From Crotophaga sulcirostris (lineage: Eukaryota > Chordata > Aves > Cuculiformes > Crotophagidae): a stretch of DNA of 64,000 nt. How positions within the stretch are numbered: position 1 is the stretch's first letter; each line of letters begins with the position of its first letter. This document shows, in pieces, positions 9,378-20,130 of the stretch. Under the pieces are notes generated by a model. It was not told the origin of the DNA, did no database searches, and worked only from the letters and a program-made list of their open reading frames with translations. The DNA is taken from NCBI GenBank assembly GCA_013397455.1, contig VYZB01000124.1, positions 895,751-959,750 on the forward strand, given 5' to 3'. A program made the translations under genes and the position numbers.

Positions 9378-11339
9378 AGGAAAAAAAATCCTGCCGGCGG
9401 TGCAGGTTCCTGGTATTCAGATTAGGTGCGCTGAACGTGAATGTCTGTGCTTTTAGAGTATCCCTGCGGAGCCTGACTGTCCCCACCAGACAGGCTTTTG
9501 TATATTGGATTATGTATACAGGCAGTAAATGAATCTGTCCGGGGCCAGCTGCAGCCGCTTCCCGAGGTTGGCCACGCCGGGCTGAGCCAGACGGCTAAAC
9601 CGCATTTTTTGTAGGTGTCTTTTGTTTTTCTTTCAGTCTGAGCTGCCTTTAGATCCCAGAATCCCTGGTGTGTGGGTGGGAGGCTGCCTTGGCATCTGGC
9701 AGCGCTCCTGATCAATGGGCAGCAGTGCCACCAGGCCTGGAGTTGCGGCTTTCAGACACCAGCACGGCTGGGGGATGAGCTTCTGCCCCCCAGTATAAGG
9801 TCAAAGCAAACTCTCCCCTACCGAGTTCTACACTGCAGGGCTGTTGGTTGGATTCTGTCCTCTCTGTCAGAGATTTCTGAACTTCGGTTTTGTGTGCCTG
9901 GAGCGGAAGGGCAATGACACAGACCTCAAAAAGAGAAGCCACGCTTAAAGCCCACTGAGAGTGTTGTGCAGAATTCTTAATTAGCCTACCGACTACCTGT
10001 TTAAAGGGACAGACACACACTCAGACTTAAAGAGAGCTTTTAGTTATAAAAAACGCAACAGAAATCCCCAAACAAAACCCAGGGTTTGTAAAAGGATGCA
10101 GTAATTCCACAGCTCTCCTGAGAGGCCTACAGAGCCTGTTGGGTTGGCTCCGCGTTGTTCCAGCGAGGAATGGAGCCTCCCTGGTTCAAGTTCCAGTTTC
10201 CCTCCAGCTCTTGTGCTCAGCCCCTCTTTCAGTCGCTGTCCTCACCCCTCCTTCTCCTCCCGCTGGAGTGTCAGAGCGGTGACAAAGCTGGGCTGTAATG
10301 AGCCACATTATCTCCGTGGTTGGAGGTGGATGTGTTTTTAATGGCTTGTCTATTCTCCGTCAGTCATGTGCTAAGATGGAATGGTGGGAGAGATGTATAT
10401 GCATGTCTGTGAGAGGAGAATGCCCCGCTCAGGAAGTGGAGGCATTTTTCACATTGGGAAATGAGTTTTCTAGGGCATGTGAAGCAAAATCAAGAAATAT
10501 CTGCGTTCTTGCTCCAGAAAGCTACTGTGTCCCTAGCTTGGTAATTTCCAGAGTTTAATGAGCGTGAATGTTAGTAGAGGTTCACTTTCCTTTTTTTTAC
10601 AAGGCTTTTACAACATTCCGTTCGGTTGTAGGATTTATCCAGCACCCCAGGTGAGATGGCAGGTGGAGAACAAGAGAAGACTACTGAATCTTGGCTTTGC
10701 CTGACTTTTTTGGTGGCCCTTTTATAGGTCCTAGTTCAGAACATAGCAAGCATTCTTCCCCCACCCTCCAAAATCTTCAAGCGACGCAGCACTTCTTGCA
10801 GAGTGAATTCAGGATACCAAATAGCGGACCCCAAAATGATGTAAGGAAGCTGTGTCTTCTATTTCACAGAAAAGTTTACCAAAAATCCATCATTATGAAA
10901 TGTTACATCTCCTGCACAGCTTCATTTGGGAGGTGTCAAGGAGTTTGATGGGGAAGAACAGTGGTGTATGCTCAAAAACAGGGCAGAGAAAAAAGAACGC
11001 TTTATCTTATATCCTGTGCAGAACTGGGCTTAAGTTTCAAGGCTTTTGAGCTGTCTTCAGGGCTCTCCTATTTATGTGGTGCTGTCGTGAGGAGACCCTG
11101 ACAGTGCTGGCAGAGTTCTGTGCGCTTATCCTTCCTTTTTCTGAAGTCTTTTTCCAGTGGGCTTAGCCAACGGATATCATATGCTAAGGTCATTTATGTT
11201 GTAGCAATGTGTGCAGGTAATTATGGAGAGATTTAATCAGGCTCTAAGATTGGTAAACTGTGGCCAGCGGCAAGTAACATTGGAGTAAAGTTGAGATGCC
11301 ATGTAAGGAAATGAAAGGATGGTCCCATGTCTGCGGCTC

Positions 11340-11800
11340 TGTGCTTGGGTTAATTACTCTTGGTCTGTGTGGGTTTGGTGTGTCTGTTGGGCTGTGTCTG
11401 TCTGTTTCTCTGTGGATGAAAGGGTGAAGCACATGTGTCTTTGTGGTGGGCTTCCTTTTTGATGTAGAACTCTTCATTGCTTTGTTCTATTTTATGCAGA
11501 GGTGTCTATGTGTGTGGTGTGCCCTTAGCTGCTGGGCCAGATATTTGTTGTTCTGCTTTCAGAGTGGGCTTCTTACCAGTTTCCCAGTGGATGGATGGAG
11601 GTACATGTGTGTACACATTGCTGTGTGTTGTGTTTTCCCTGGGGTGCTGGTAGTATGTTGGCAGCATGGGATGCATGTGACCATTTTGATGACTGGCTGA
11701 GAAGCAGTGAGGTTTTTGACCTTTTTGTGTGTCTTCATGAGGATTATGTGGTGAAGTGTGTAGATGTCTGCCAGCACAGCTCTGCCTTTTAAGGGTCTGA
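11340..11800 (+). repeat. G/T-rich low-complexity stretch
   Basis: The + strand is dominated by TGTG, TCTG and GGTG words for some 450 bases without a clean repeat unit. This looks like an eroded TG/TCTG simple repeat or a strongly skewed stretch. Open frames over it on both strands follow from the biased composition. Confidence 0.45.
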
Positions 11801-11865
11801 CTTAAATGGAGGAGCTGGCTTGGCACAAGCCCCTGTTGCAGATTCAGTGTACTGGCAAAATTTGC

Positions 11866-11918
11866 CTTTTTTCCTCTCTCTCTCTTTTTTTTTTTTTACT
11901 TTTTTTCCTTTTTTCCTT
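11866..11918 (+). repeat. Pyrimidine tract (CT then T-rich)
   Basis: A short CT repeat passes into runs of T broken by single A and C bases. It is a simple low-complexity tract. No acceptor with a plausible exon follows closely. Confidence 0.8.
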
Positions 11919-13503
11919 GTAGTGGTTTTAAAGCATTGGTACAAGGCATAGCTTTACCTAGGTACTTCATCCCCAACATATATTTGTTTATGCATCGAGG
12001 ATCCGTTGTTCATGTCTGTCTGTCTGGACAGATGGATGCCTAGGTGCAGATAGGCTGTCCCTCAGTCAACCTGCTTGGTTGAACCAGATGTGTGTTGCCT
12101 GGGAAGCTTTTGTACTGATATGTGTGAAGTCAGCAAAGGGTCCTAACCAAAGAGGGAGGGAGCTTTGGCAGCTGGACACCTGCTAGAGCAGGAACCACAA
12201 AGGCATCAGCCACTTTCCTTACCCTCTTCTAAAATTTTGATTTTTTTATATACTTACTGTTCATCCTTGGATGACTCGAGTGATTTGCCTCCCATAAGCT
12301 CCTTCACCTTTCTCCCACTTCCCGGAGCTCTTTTTCCTCTTGAGCCATATGATAACTTCTCCATTTTCCTTTGTTTGATTCCTTCACTGGGTTTTCCACC
12401 TTCTCATGCAGGTTTATTTCTACTTGGTTTCTCTCTGGTCTTTCAGAGTCTCCATGCACCACAACTTTTACTTGAGTGCGTGTCCCGTTTCCTTACACGT
12501 CTCTCATTTCATCCACCAATACTAGTGTAGAGCACAACCATTACATTCAGGGCTATTTCTAGACATCTAAAATGTGAATAACTTGACATGGTTGCAAAAC
12601 AGGGTCCTGGAAATCCATCATCACTGCCAAAGCGTTTTTCTTGAGCTCAGCACCTGGTGCACACTGAGTGTTCACTTGCTGGTGTGGAAATGGCCTTGGT
12701 GTGTCTCTCACAGTGTTTCTGCTTCTGTGTGACAGACAGCTCTGTGCTTTCTGAACATCAGTGTACCTCTGCTGCGATTGAATTAGTTCAGAAACAGGCC
12801 TGAAGGTTTTGTTGGTAGCTATTTCCAGTAGAGGAGGGTAAGTTCAGCTCTTTCCTTTGAACCCTTTTTTCCCCATCTTTAAATATTGAACTGAGCAGTA
12901 TTTGACAGTGCTTTCATATTTCCTACCTGTGTGTCAGACATCTGCAGTTTTAGCAAAGCTGTGTGTGATCAGACACCGAGGGAACAGGCGAGCATTCCTT
13001 GTACACGTGTGAACACACCCGCAGCAGCTCGGCGGTGTTCCCACGGCTCCAGTCCCAGCAGCACTTCTATGAAGTGGCTGGAAGCTGGAAACGGCATTCT
13101 GGGTACTGACACACAAATGAGCACGTAGGGCCTCCCACTTCATTTCACAATGCCTACCAACCCTGTGCTGCCACAACACGCAGCTTTCTCAGCTGGAGTG
13201 AGGTTTAGCCAGGTCAAGTGTGCAGCCAAATCAAAGAGCAGAAATTGCTGAAAGTGAAACAGTGCACTACGGACCGAGTCGTGGGGCGGCTGTGGGCTTC
13301 GAGGTGCTGTGCTTTATGGCCACTTAAAATGCTGCAGTAGTAGAGCTAGAATGTCTTTCTGTATCCTAGCGTCCTGCCTGCTGGCAGCAGTAATCTGTAT
13401 TTGATAATAGTATGTACCCTATTATAAAGCAGAGAGATTCTGGTTTTATTCCCAGGCAATGGTGTTCAGACCGCTGGATGGATTTATTCTTTTGGTACAA
13501 ACT

Positions 13504-13841
13504 GAATCACAGAATCATAGAATGGTTTGTGTTGGATGTTAAAGATCACCCAGTTCCAACACCCCTGCCATGGGCAGGGACACCTCCCACTGGATCAGGG
13601 GGCTCCAAACCCCATCCAACCTGGCCTTGAACACCTCCAGGGATGGGGCAGCGACCACTGCTCTGGGCAGCTTGGGCCAGGGCCTCCCCACCCTCACAGG
13701 AAAACATTTCTTCCTAAGATTTCATCTCAATCTCCCCTCTTTCAGCTTCAAACCATTCCCCCTCATCGTGTCCCTGCACTCCCTGATCAAGAGCCCCTCC
13801 CCAGCTTTCCTGTAGATTCTTTTAAGTACTGGAAGGCTGCT
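13504..13841 (-). mobile_element. CR1 LINE 3'-end fragment, about 340 bp
   Basis: This is an antisense CR1 3' region. It starts with the terminal repeat read as 'aatcacagaatcatagaatgg' in two overlapping units. It continues through 'ccatgggcagggacacctccca', 'ccaacctggccttgaacacctcc', 'cagggatggggca' and 'tttcttcctaa' to 'ctttcctgtagattc'. All these blocks are in the order known for chicken CR1. It is 5'-truncated as most CR1 copies are, and carries no usable reverse transcriptase. The open frames over it are repeat-derived. Confidence 0.95.
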
Positions 13842-14893
13842 GTAAACTTGTTATATACTCTTGGGTAATTTTGCATAAGAACCAAGGGTTCAGTTGGTTT
13901 TCCATGGAGCAATGAAGGAATTTTCTTTTCTTATTTGGTGTTGAAGTATCATGTTAGAGATTCTCCAGTAAAAATCTTTGAAGTACCTGAACCAAAAATG
14001 TTGAAGTCTTGAGGCAGTAGTTTAGTTCAGAATCCTCTTACAGCTTAAAAGTTGAACTTCAAAACCAATGCCATGCTTTAACAAAATCCTGGATACCTGA
14101 GGAGATGTCAGCATTTAAGCAGACATCAGCATTTTTTTTCTCAAGCGTGCAAACAGTTTTACAGATGTGGATTGAGAACAAAGAAGCAGGTACGTGCATG
14201 TGTATTAGACAAAGAATATGCTGCAAATCATGATCTAATGGTGTTGAGTCAACTGTGGCTCTCTGTTGCCCCAGAGTAGTTCCCAAGTTCCTGAATTCAG
14301 TCCTCTTGAATTAGGGAGAATTATATGCAATCTCTCCTTTTGAAAATCACTGCCTGAAATATTTGAACATTTGCCTCTCCCTTCATTGTCTGGGATGCCT
14401 CACTTGCCTTTCTATTTCTGTGGTTTCGGGCTCGGGCGTATGTTCTGCCTGAACAGTAGCATTCTTTGAAGATGCGTGTAAACACTGTTTATTTTTCGAA
14501 TGTGTTGGGAGCCTGACACCTGGTCTCTGCCAGGATCTGAACATGGTTATCAGGAGCTGACTGACCGATGAGGGTGTGTTTTGCTTGTTGAGAGGCGCGT
14601 TTAGATCAGTGTTGTAAAAGCATCTGGAGGCGTCTGCATGAGGCCGCTCAGAGCATGTCTAGACAGCGCGGTGGTTACGATTCTGGCAGCCACTTACACC
14701 TTATCTGCACCTTCCTTCATTCTTAGCGTGGCTGGAACAGGGAGGACTTTGGGGCTAGGTCCAGGGGGTTGAGCCCAAGCAAGATTTGGGTATCTGAAGA
14801 GGAACATTGTCCATTCTTATTGAAAACTCATGTTATTTTTGTCTATTACCAAAGTCATTTTACCAAAGTTAAGGTGTTTGAATAGTACTAACT

Positions 14894-14913
14894 AAGGTAA
14901 GGTAAGGTAAGGA
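14894..14913 (+). repeat. (GGTAA)n pentamer repeat, about four copies
   Basis: Four successive GGTAA units follow directly on a TACTAAC string (14,886-14,892). It is a small pentanucleotide microsatellite whose units happen to mimic splice donors. Confidence 0.85.
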
Positions 14914-15066
14914 GTGGGCTGTTACTGGTGTGATAACTGATGATTGGAACTGACAGTGCTGGCTTAGCTGGCCAGACTGCTTTGCCATTGCACAGTCAGT
15001 TGTGTCTCAGTGTGTGCAGTACTTGGACCCAGAAAATGTCTTAATTCTCACCTGTTTTTTTTCTTC

Positions 15067-15080
15067 TTTTTTTTTTTTTT
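15067..15080 (+). repeat. Poly-T tract
   Basis: A run of 14 T follows a T-rich lead-in. It may be a simple tract or the tail of an unrecognised antisense retroelement; no adjoining element body is recognised. Confidence 0.8.
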
Positions 15081-18000
15081 CAAGTAAACTTTGAACTCCA
15101 CACTCTTAACTGTTATTTAGAGGGAACTGTCATGGAACAGTTGCTAAGTCCAACAGGGGTTTCTTGGAAATAGATTAAAGCTTAGAGAAAAGTAACTTAG
15201 ACTGAATTGTAGAGAAATCTATTGATAGAATACTGCCAATTACTGGACTAATCTATTTTAGCTGAGTGGCCATAGAGCACTTAATTCACATTGATCTTCA
15301 CATACAGGAAGCATTACTTTAAAATGTAGTAATAGAGTGTGTTTTTGTTTTAAATTTGTAAATTATTATATGTGTGTTACTGGTATATTTTATTAGATAA
15401 TACCTAATTTGTTTGCATATGTTTTCTGAATCTGGGTAATACTAATAAATCTGCGCCACTGTTAATGCTGTTCTGCTCTCAGTCTCTAATACAGTCAGTA
15501 TGTGTGCTTGGAAAATAATTAGAGACAAGCAAGTTTGCTCCGAAAAGATGTGCTCTGGGCCCTTCAGTTCCTCATTTGTACCTTGTGTAGTCTTGGCTGT
15601 CTTCTACATTTCATGGTCCGTGTAGAGACTCAAACTCACATTATTAGTAGAATCACCTGTTCCTGTATCTTCTGGAGCCCACGAGGCTAACTGCAAGGTC
15701 TGGGGCTTTGGGGCTGGTTCTGCAGTTCTCACTCAGGCAATCAGCCGGCAGAGTGATTGAAACCAGTTCCCCCCCAAACCACAGAAGGCTCGTGTGTGTA
15801 TCGGCCGCCTTCTGTGTGGTGACTGGCAGGGCTTGCAGTCTGAGGGACGGATTCTGAACCAGGATATATGGGGGCTGAGACAAGGTAGAATGGCTTTGCA
15901 ATGCTCGTGGTCCTACCTGGCGTTGACAGACCTGTGCTAAAACCCACAGCAGGACCTGTAGTTCTGCCAGTGCAGTATCTTCATTTTGCTGGTTAACGAG
16001 GTTTTGGATTTGTGGACCTTCCATGGTGCTCTGATCCTGACAGATCTTACTGAAAGGGGCAGGAGCTGACTTCACCCTTGCAGTGGGTGTCTAACAGGGT
16101 GGGATTTTGTGTTCTTGTTTTTAGAATTTGCAAGTTATTATTTTTATTTTGTTTTACCAATGAAGCAATATACCTACAGTGGGTGTAAGGGCCAGCCTTC
16201 TTTTCTGATGCAAATTCAAGGAACATAAACTTGGCCTTAAAATGGTACTGGGTGCAGGTGCAGTTCTTGGAGCGTGCGTGTTCTGCTGGTGCTGGGCAGG
16301 GCTGATGGAGATTGCCCCTCTGAATGGAACTTACTGGTTTGCTTTGGCTTTTGGTTGGATGAGGTGACGAAAACACTGCCACAGATTGAAGCTCTGATCC
16401 TGTCACTGTTTCACAGACAGAGCCAATACGAATTCCCATGAGTGGAACTCTATGGTTTGGTTGCCATCGCATAGAAGTGAGCTTCTCCAAGCAGTGGATG
16501 CATTTTAAACCAACCTGATAAGCTGTGTAGTCATATTTTCTGTTACATGAGACAGACTCTGCCCCCTTTACTCATGTTCAGTAGCTTTTCCTTGTTTTAA
16601 CAGTCTTAAAAAGTCAGAGAAGACGTACACGAGGACAGAGACTCTATGCCTATCTAAAAACTGCAGCATCATTGTGTAGCTAATCAATAACTCAGTTTCT
16701 GGCTTTGTTGTTGATTGATTTATGTACAGTTACCTTTGCACATGCCTTGTAGAAAATGTGACTTTTGTTTGTTTTTTTTGGTTTTGTTGTTAAATTGAAG
16801 TGGTTTATGCTTTGCTATGAGAATCAGTTGCACTGAAAGCATGAGAAGGGCTTAGGTTTCAAGGTTTAAAAGACGACAGAAACCTTAACAAAATAGGATA
16901 CAGCCTAGTGCTTGTCTTTTCCTACAGAGGGTTTCAGGGTTACATTCTGAAGACGTGTACCCCTGTGCTTTGTTCCTCATCCCCTGCTCAGTCAATGGTA
17001 TCGTTTTATAGAATAAGGTCATTGACTTGGATTGCTCAGTGGTTTCTCAACCCTTTTCACCAGCCAGTTTGTGTAATGTCTGTCTGAAACGTTGAGTAAG
17101 GGCATTGAAATAGCAGACAGGATATCAAGTGTTAGGAAGTCTGGGTTAAGTATAACAGACAGTTCTGGCTGGTGAAAGGGGAGCAGCCCCTTGAGCTGGG
17201 TTGCAGCTCGGTCTCTGTGGAGACGGCAGACTGGGCTCTGCGTCCCTGCTAGAGCTCTTCCCTCTGTTCCCTCCACACCCATGTCATTAATCATGTGTGG
17301 GTGCCCCGCTTTTCTAGAGATGTGGCTTCCTTGTTTCTTAGTGGCACAGAATTGTGTGTTTTGAAGTCTCTTTCTAAGGATTACATAAGTTGAAGATGAT
17401 TTCTCCACTGGGAGAATTATGCAAGTTTAAACTGAAATGTATTTAGAAAGCTTTTCTCTGTGTGTTTTCTGACTCGCAATACAGAGGGTGATTTATTTGC
17501 ATCCTTAATTGGACAACATCTGTTGGGCTTGGGAGAAAAAACACATGTCTTTTCACTGCCATAACCTGCATTTGTATGAAGTCCCCTACCCTCCTCGTCC
17601 TTCAGTTCCTGTGTTACAGGCTCTGATTCTTCATGTCCAGGTAGGATCAGCCAGGTGCTTGAGCTGGACACTCCTGGGGAGGCGTCTGCAGGATTGTTAG
17701 TGCATACCTGCACTGGTGGTGTGTGCCAGTGGTACTGTTAAAATCAGCAGGGATACCATCTCTTTTCTTGCAGTCTCTAGATTTTCTTCTTTTATAAGAA
17801 GCTGTTGCCTTTATTACCATTAAGCAGAAGATAATGATGGTAAGGCTTCCCAAATCTGCCAGTGAAGAGTCTAAAATATTTCTGTAATGCTGCTCTGAGT
17901 CATCTTTGACCATTTAGTAAAATCGTTTCTGCTGCTCCTCAGCAAAATTAAGCTGTTTTGTGTCGCTTAACACAGGAGGAGAAACCTACTGCAGTCAAGT

Positions 18001-20112
18001 GCGTTTATTGAACTTGAAGAGGCCAAGTAACTTCTTGCCTAAATGTGAATTTCTGCACAAGGCTGTTTGTGTGGCTGTGTCCTGTAGGTAGTGGTCTGGC
18101 AGCTGACCTGGGCACACAACCTGTATCAATTTCATGGCTCTAGAGAGCTGGCCATGCAGTTCAGGTGGCACAAATGGGATCAGGATAGTCGTTTTCCTCC
18201 TATTAGTATGTAATATTCAGGTGGTGCCTGTCTTGGACTGCACACGCAGTGCTTGTAGATGCTGTTTTCAGCTAGCTAAAAAAATTCTATTGAGCATTAA
18301 AAAATACAGGTTGTGCAGGGATGCTGCTGCTTACTAAAGCAGAGGTTGTAGTAGTACCAATTAGAAGCAATGAATTGCTTTAAATAATTAAAACCTGCTG
18401 TAAGTATTAAATTTCTCTTTAGTTTGACTTAAATTGACAAGTAGCTTGAAAAAAACCAAACCAAAAATCCTCAAGATTGCTCAGGTTTACGTATTTATAG
18501 CAGTAAAATAAGTTTTATAGCTTTTATACAGAGTGATGGGCTAGAAAGGCAGAAAATAGACAATATTAAAGCTACAATGTGATCTGATTTCACTAACCTT
18601 CATTGGTGTAATGGATTTCAGATTTACACTTTTGTTATTAAGAACTTCTCATGAAATTATATGTTAAGTGTGCTTTTCTAAAGTGCCATCATTCCACAGC
18701 TGAAAAACTTATCCTAGTTGAAAGATAATGGAGTGTCATTCAAGGGAGGAAAAAAAAAAAGCATTCACCATTCTTAGCTCCCCACTAGGAGCTTCAGTTT
18801 ATTCAGTGGGTGTGAATTATCTCACCATGCTGGTATGATTTAGAAATATTCCTTTGAAATAAATGTATTTAGAGTGGTGCAGAGCTGCTGTGAGAAGTAA
18901 ATCACATTCAAAAGAGTACAGACAGCAGCATCAGGTCCATTATTGCTATTTCTTTGCTTCTATTCATTCACTAATAAGAGACATGCCATACGATGAGCCT
19001 TGCACTAATATATCCAAAGATGTAATGTTGTTTGGCTTTTTGCCTTTTTCTTCTTTTGCCACAACACTGTAGTTTTTTTCAAAACCGGTGAAGCCAAATA
19101 ATCTTTGGATGGTGTTCAGCAGCAGATAGGGATGTGAGTGGTGAAGTGAAGTGCTCTGTTATGCTCTTCAGTGGGTATGCGGAACTGCTGTTCAAAGGCC
19201 TTGGCCCTCACAGCGTAGCAAATTAAGAGTTCCTTTTCTAAAAACTGAATTTCTGGAATCATATTTATGTGAAAATCTTTTTTTATAATGGATTCGTTGA
19301 TCCTTCTTGAGTCCTGTTGATTCTAGAGCCAAGATTGTGTGTGTAATGCTATTAAATTCTGAAGAAAAAAAGGAAAGGAAGGAAAAAAGTGTATTTTTAT
19401 TGTTATAGAATTTTATTCTATAAAATTGTGTGAATACAAAGAGAATGGTTAGCGATTTGGAGGAAAAAAGTGGCAGAGCGAGTTGGCAGTGCTGTAACTA
19501 TTTGCTTATATTTACCATATGACTTGCATAATTATTTAAAGCATTGTTTAGCTTACCCATGTGTCTTTTAAGTAAATTTGGTCTTTTTGCAGTTATTTTA
19601 AGAATTAACCTAGCAGTGATGAGACTAGAATGAATCTCATCTGCACACCTGTTTAATATTACAGATCAGGCATTGGGTGCTTTGTGGCTTCAGCCTGAAA
19701 TTCAAGTTGCTTTGAGTCATCCCTTTCGTCCTTTGTTTGGGTGGAAAAAAGGAGTGGCAGCAAACGGCCTGCAGCTAAGAAATGAAAGAGTTGAATTAGG
19801 TTTTAGAAATGTTAGTCTTGGCATTTGGGACATTTGCATTTGTACAGACCTTCCCGCTTTGCTTTATGTTGTGTTGAGTTTAGCAGCTCAGTGCTCAGGA
19901 TGAAAAATGTTACTTATCTTTCCAGTTAGACCATGAGTACAACACTGGAAGAACTGGAGCCTGAGCTGTGGATTCACATTTTGGCCTCTGTTACAGGTTA
20001 CCTGGCCTATAGATGATTGTCCCACCTGTAGTTCTTACACTGTGCTGCACAACTGACTGTTTCTTCTGCCAGCAGCTTCTAATTCCATGAAGCAGAGGAC
20101 AGTCCGGTCTTT

Positions 20113-20130
20113 AAAAAAAAAAAAAAAAAA
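20113..20130 (+). repeat. Poly-A tract (18 A)
   Basis: This is an uninterrupted A run. The upstream sequence does not resemble a processed gene copy or known SINE, so it is recorded only as a simple repeat. Confidence 0.9.

Larger units (their letters stand above)
8884..13503. other. Intron 1, proximal part: no gene
   Basis: This part holds an AATAAA hexamer at 9,372-9,377, a G/T-rich low-complexity stretch (about 11,340-11,800) and a pyrimidine tract (11,866-11,918). A pyrimidine-rich open frame near 12,165-12,530 has no recognisable domain. CpG content falls off within about 700 bases of the exon. Confidence 0.6.

Noticed and set aside
14886..14913. Genuine recursive splice site at the TACTAAC/GGTAA repeat
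   Set aside because: The branch-like motif is only a few bases from the first AG and there is no polypyrimidine tract.
20113..20130. Poly-A tract as the tail of a processed retrocopy
   Set aside because: The upstream sequence shows no gene-like or SINE-like body and no target-site duplication that I can see.
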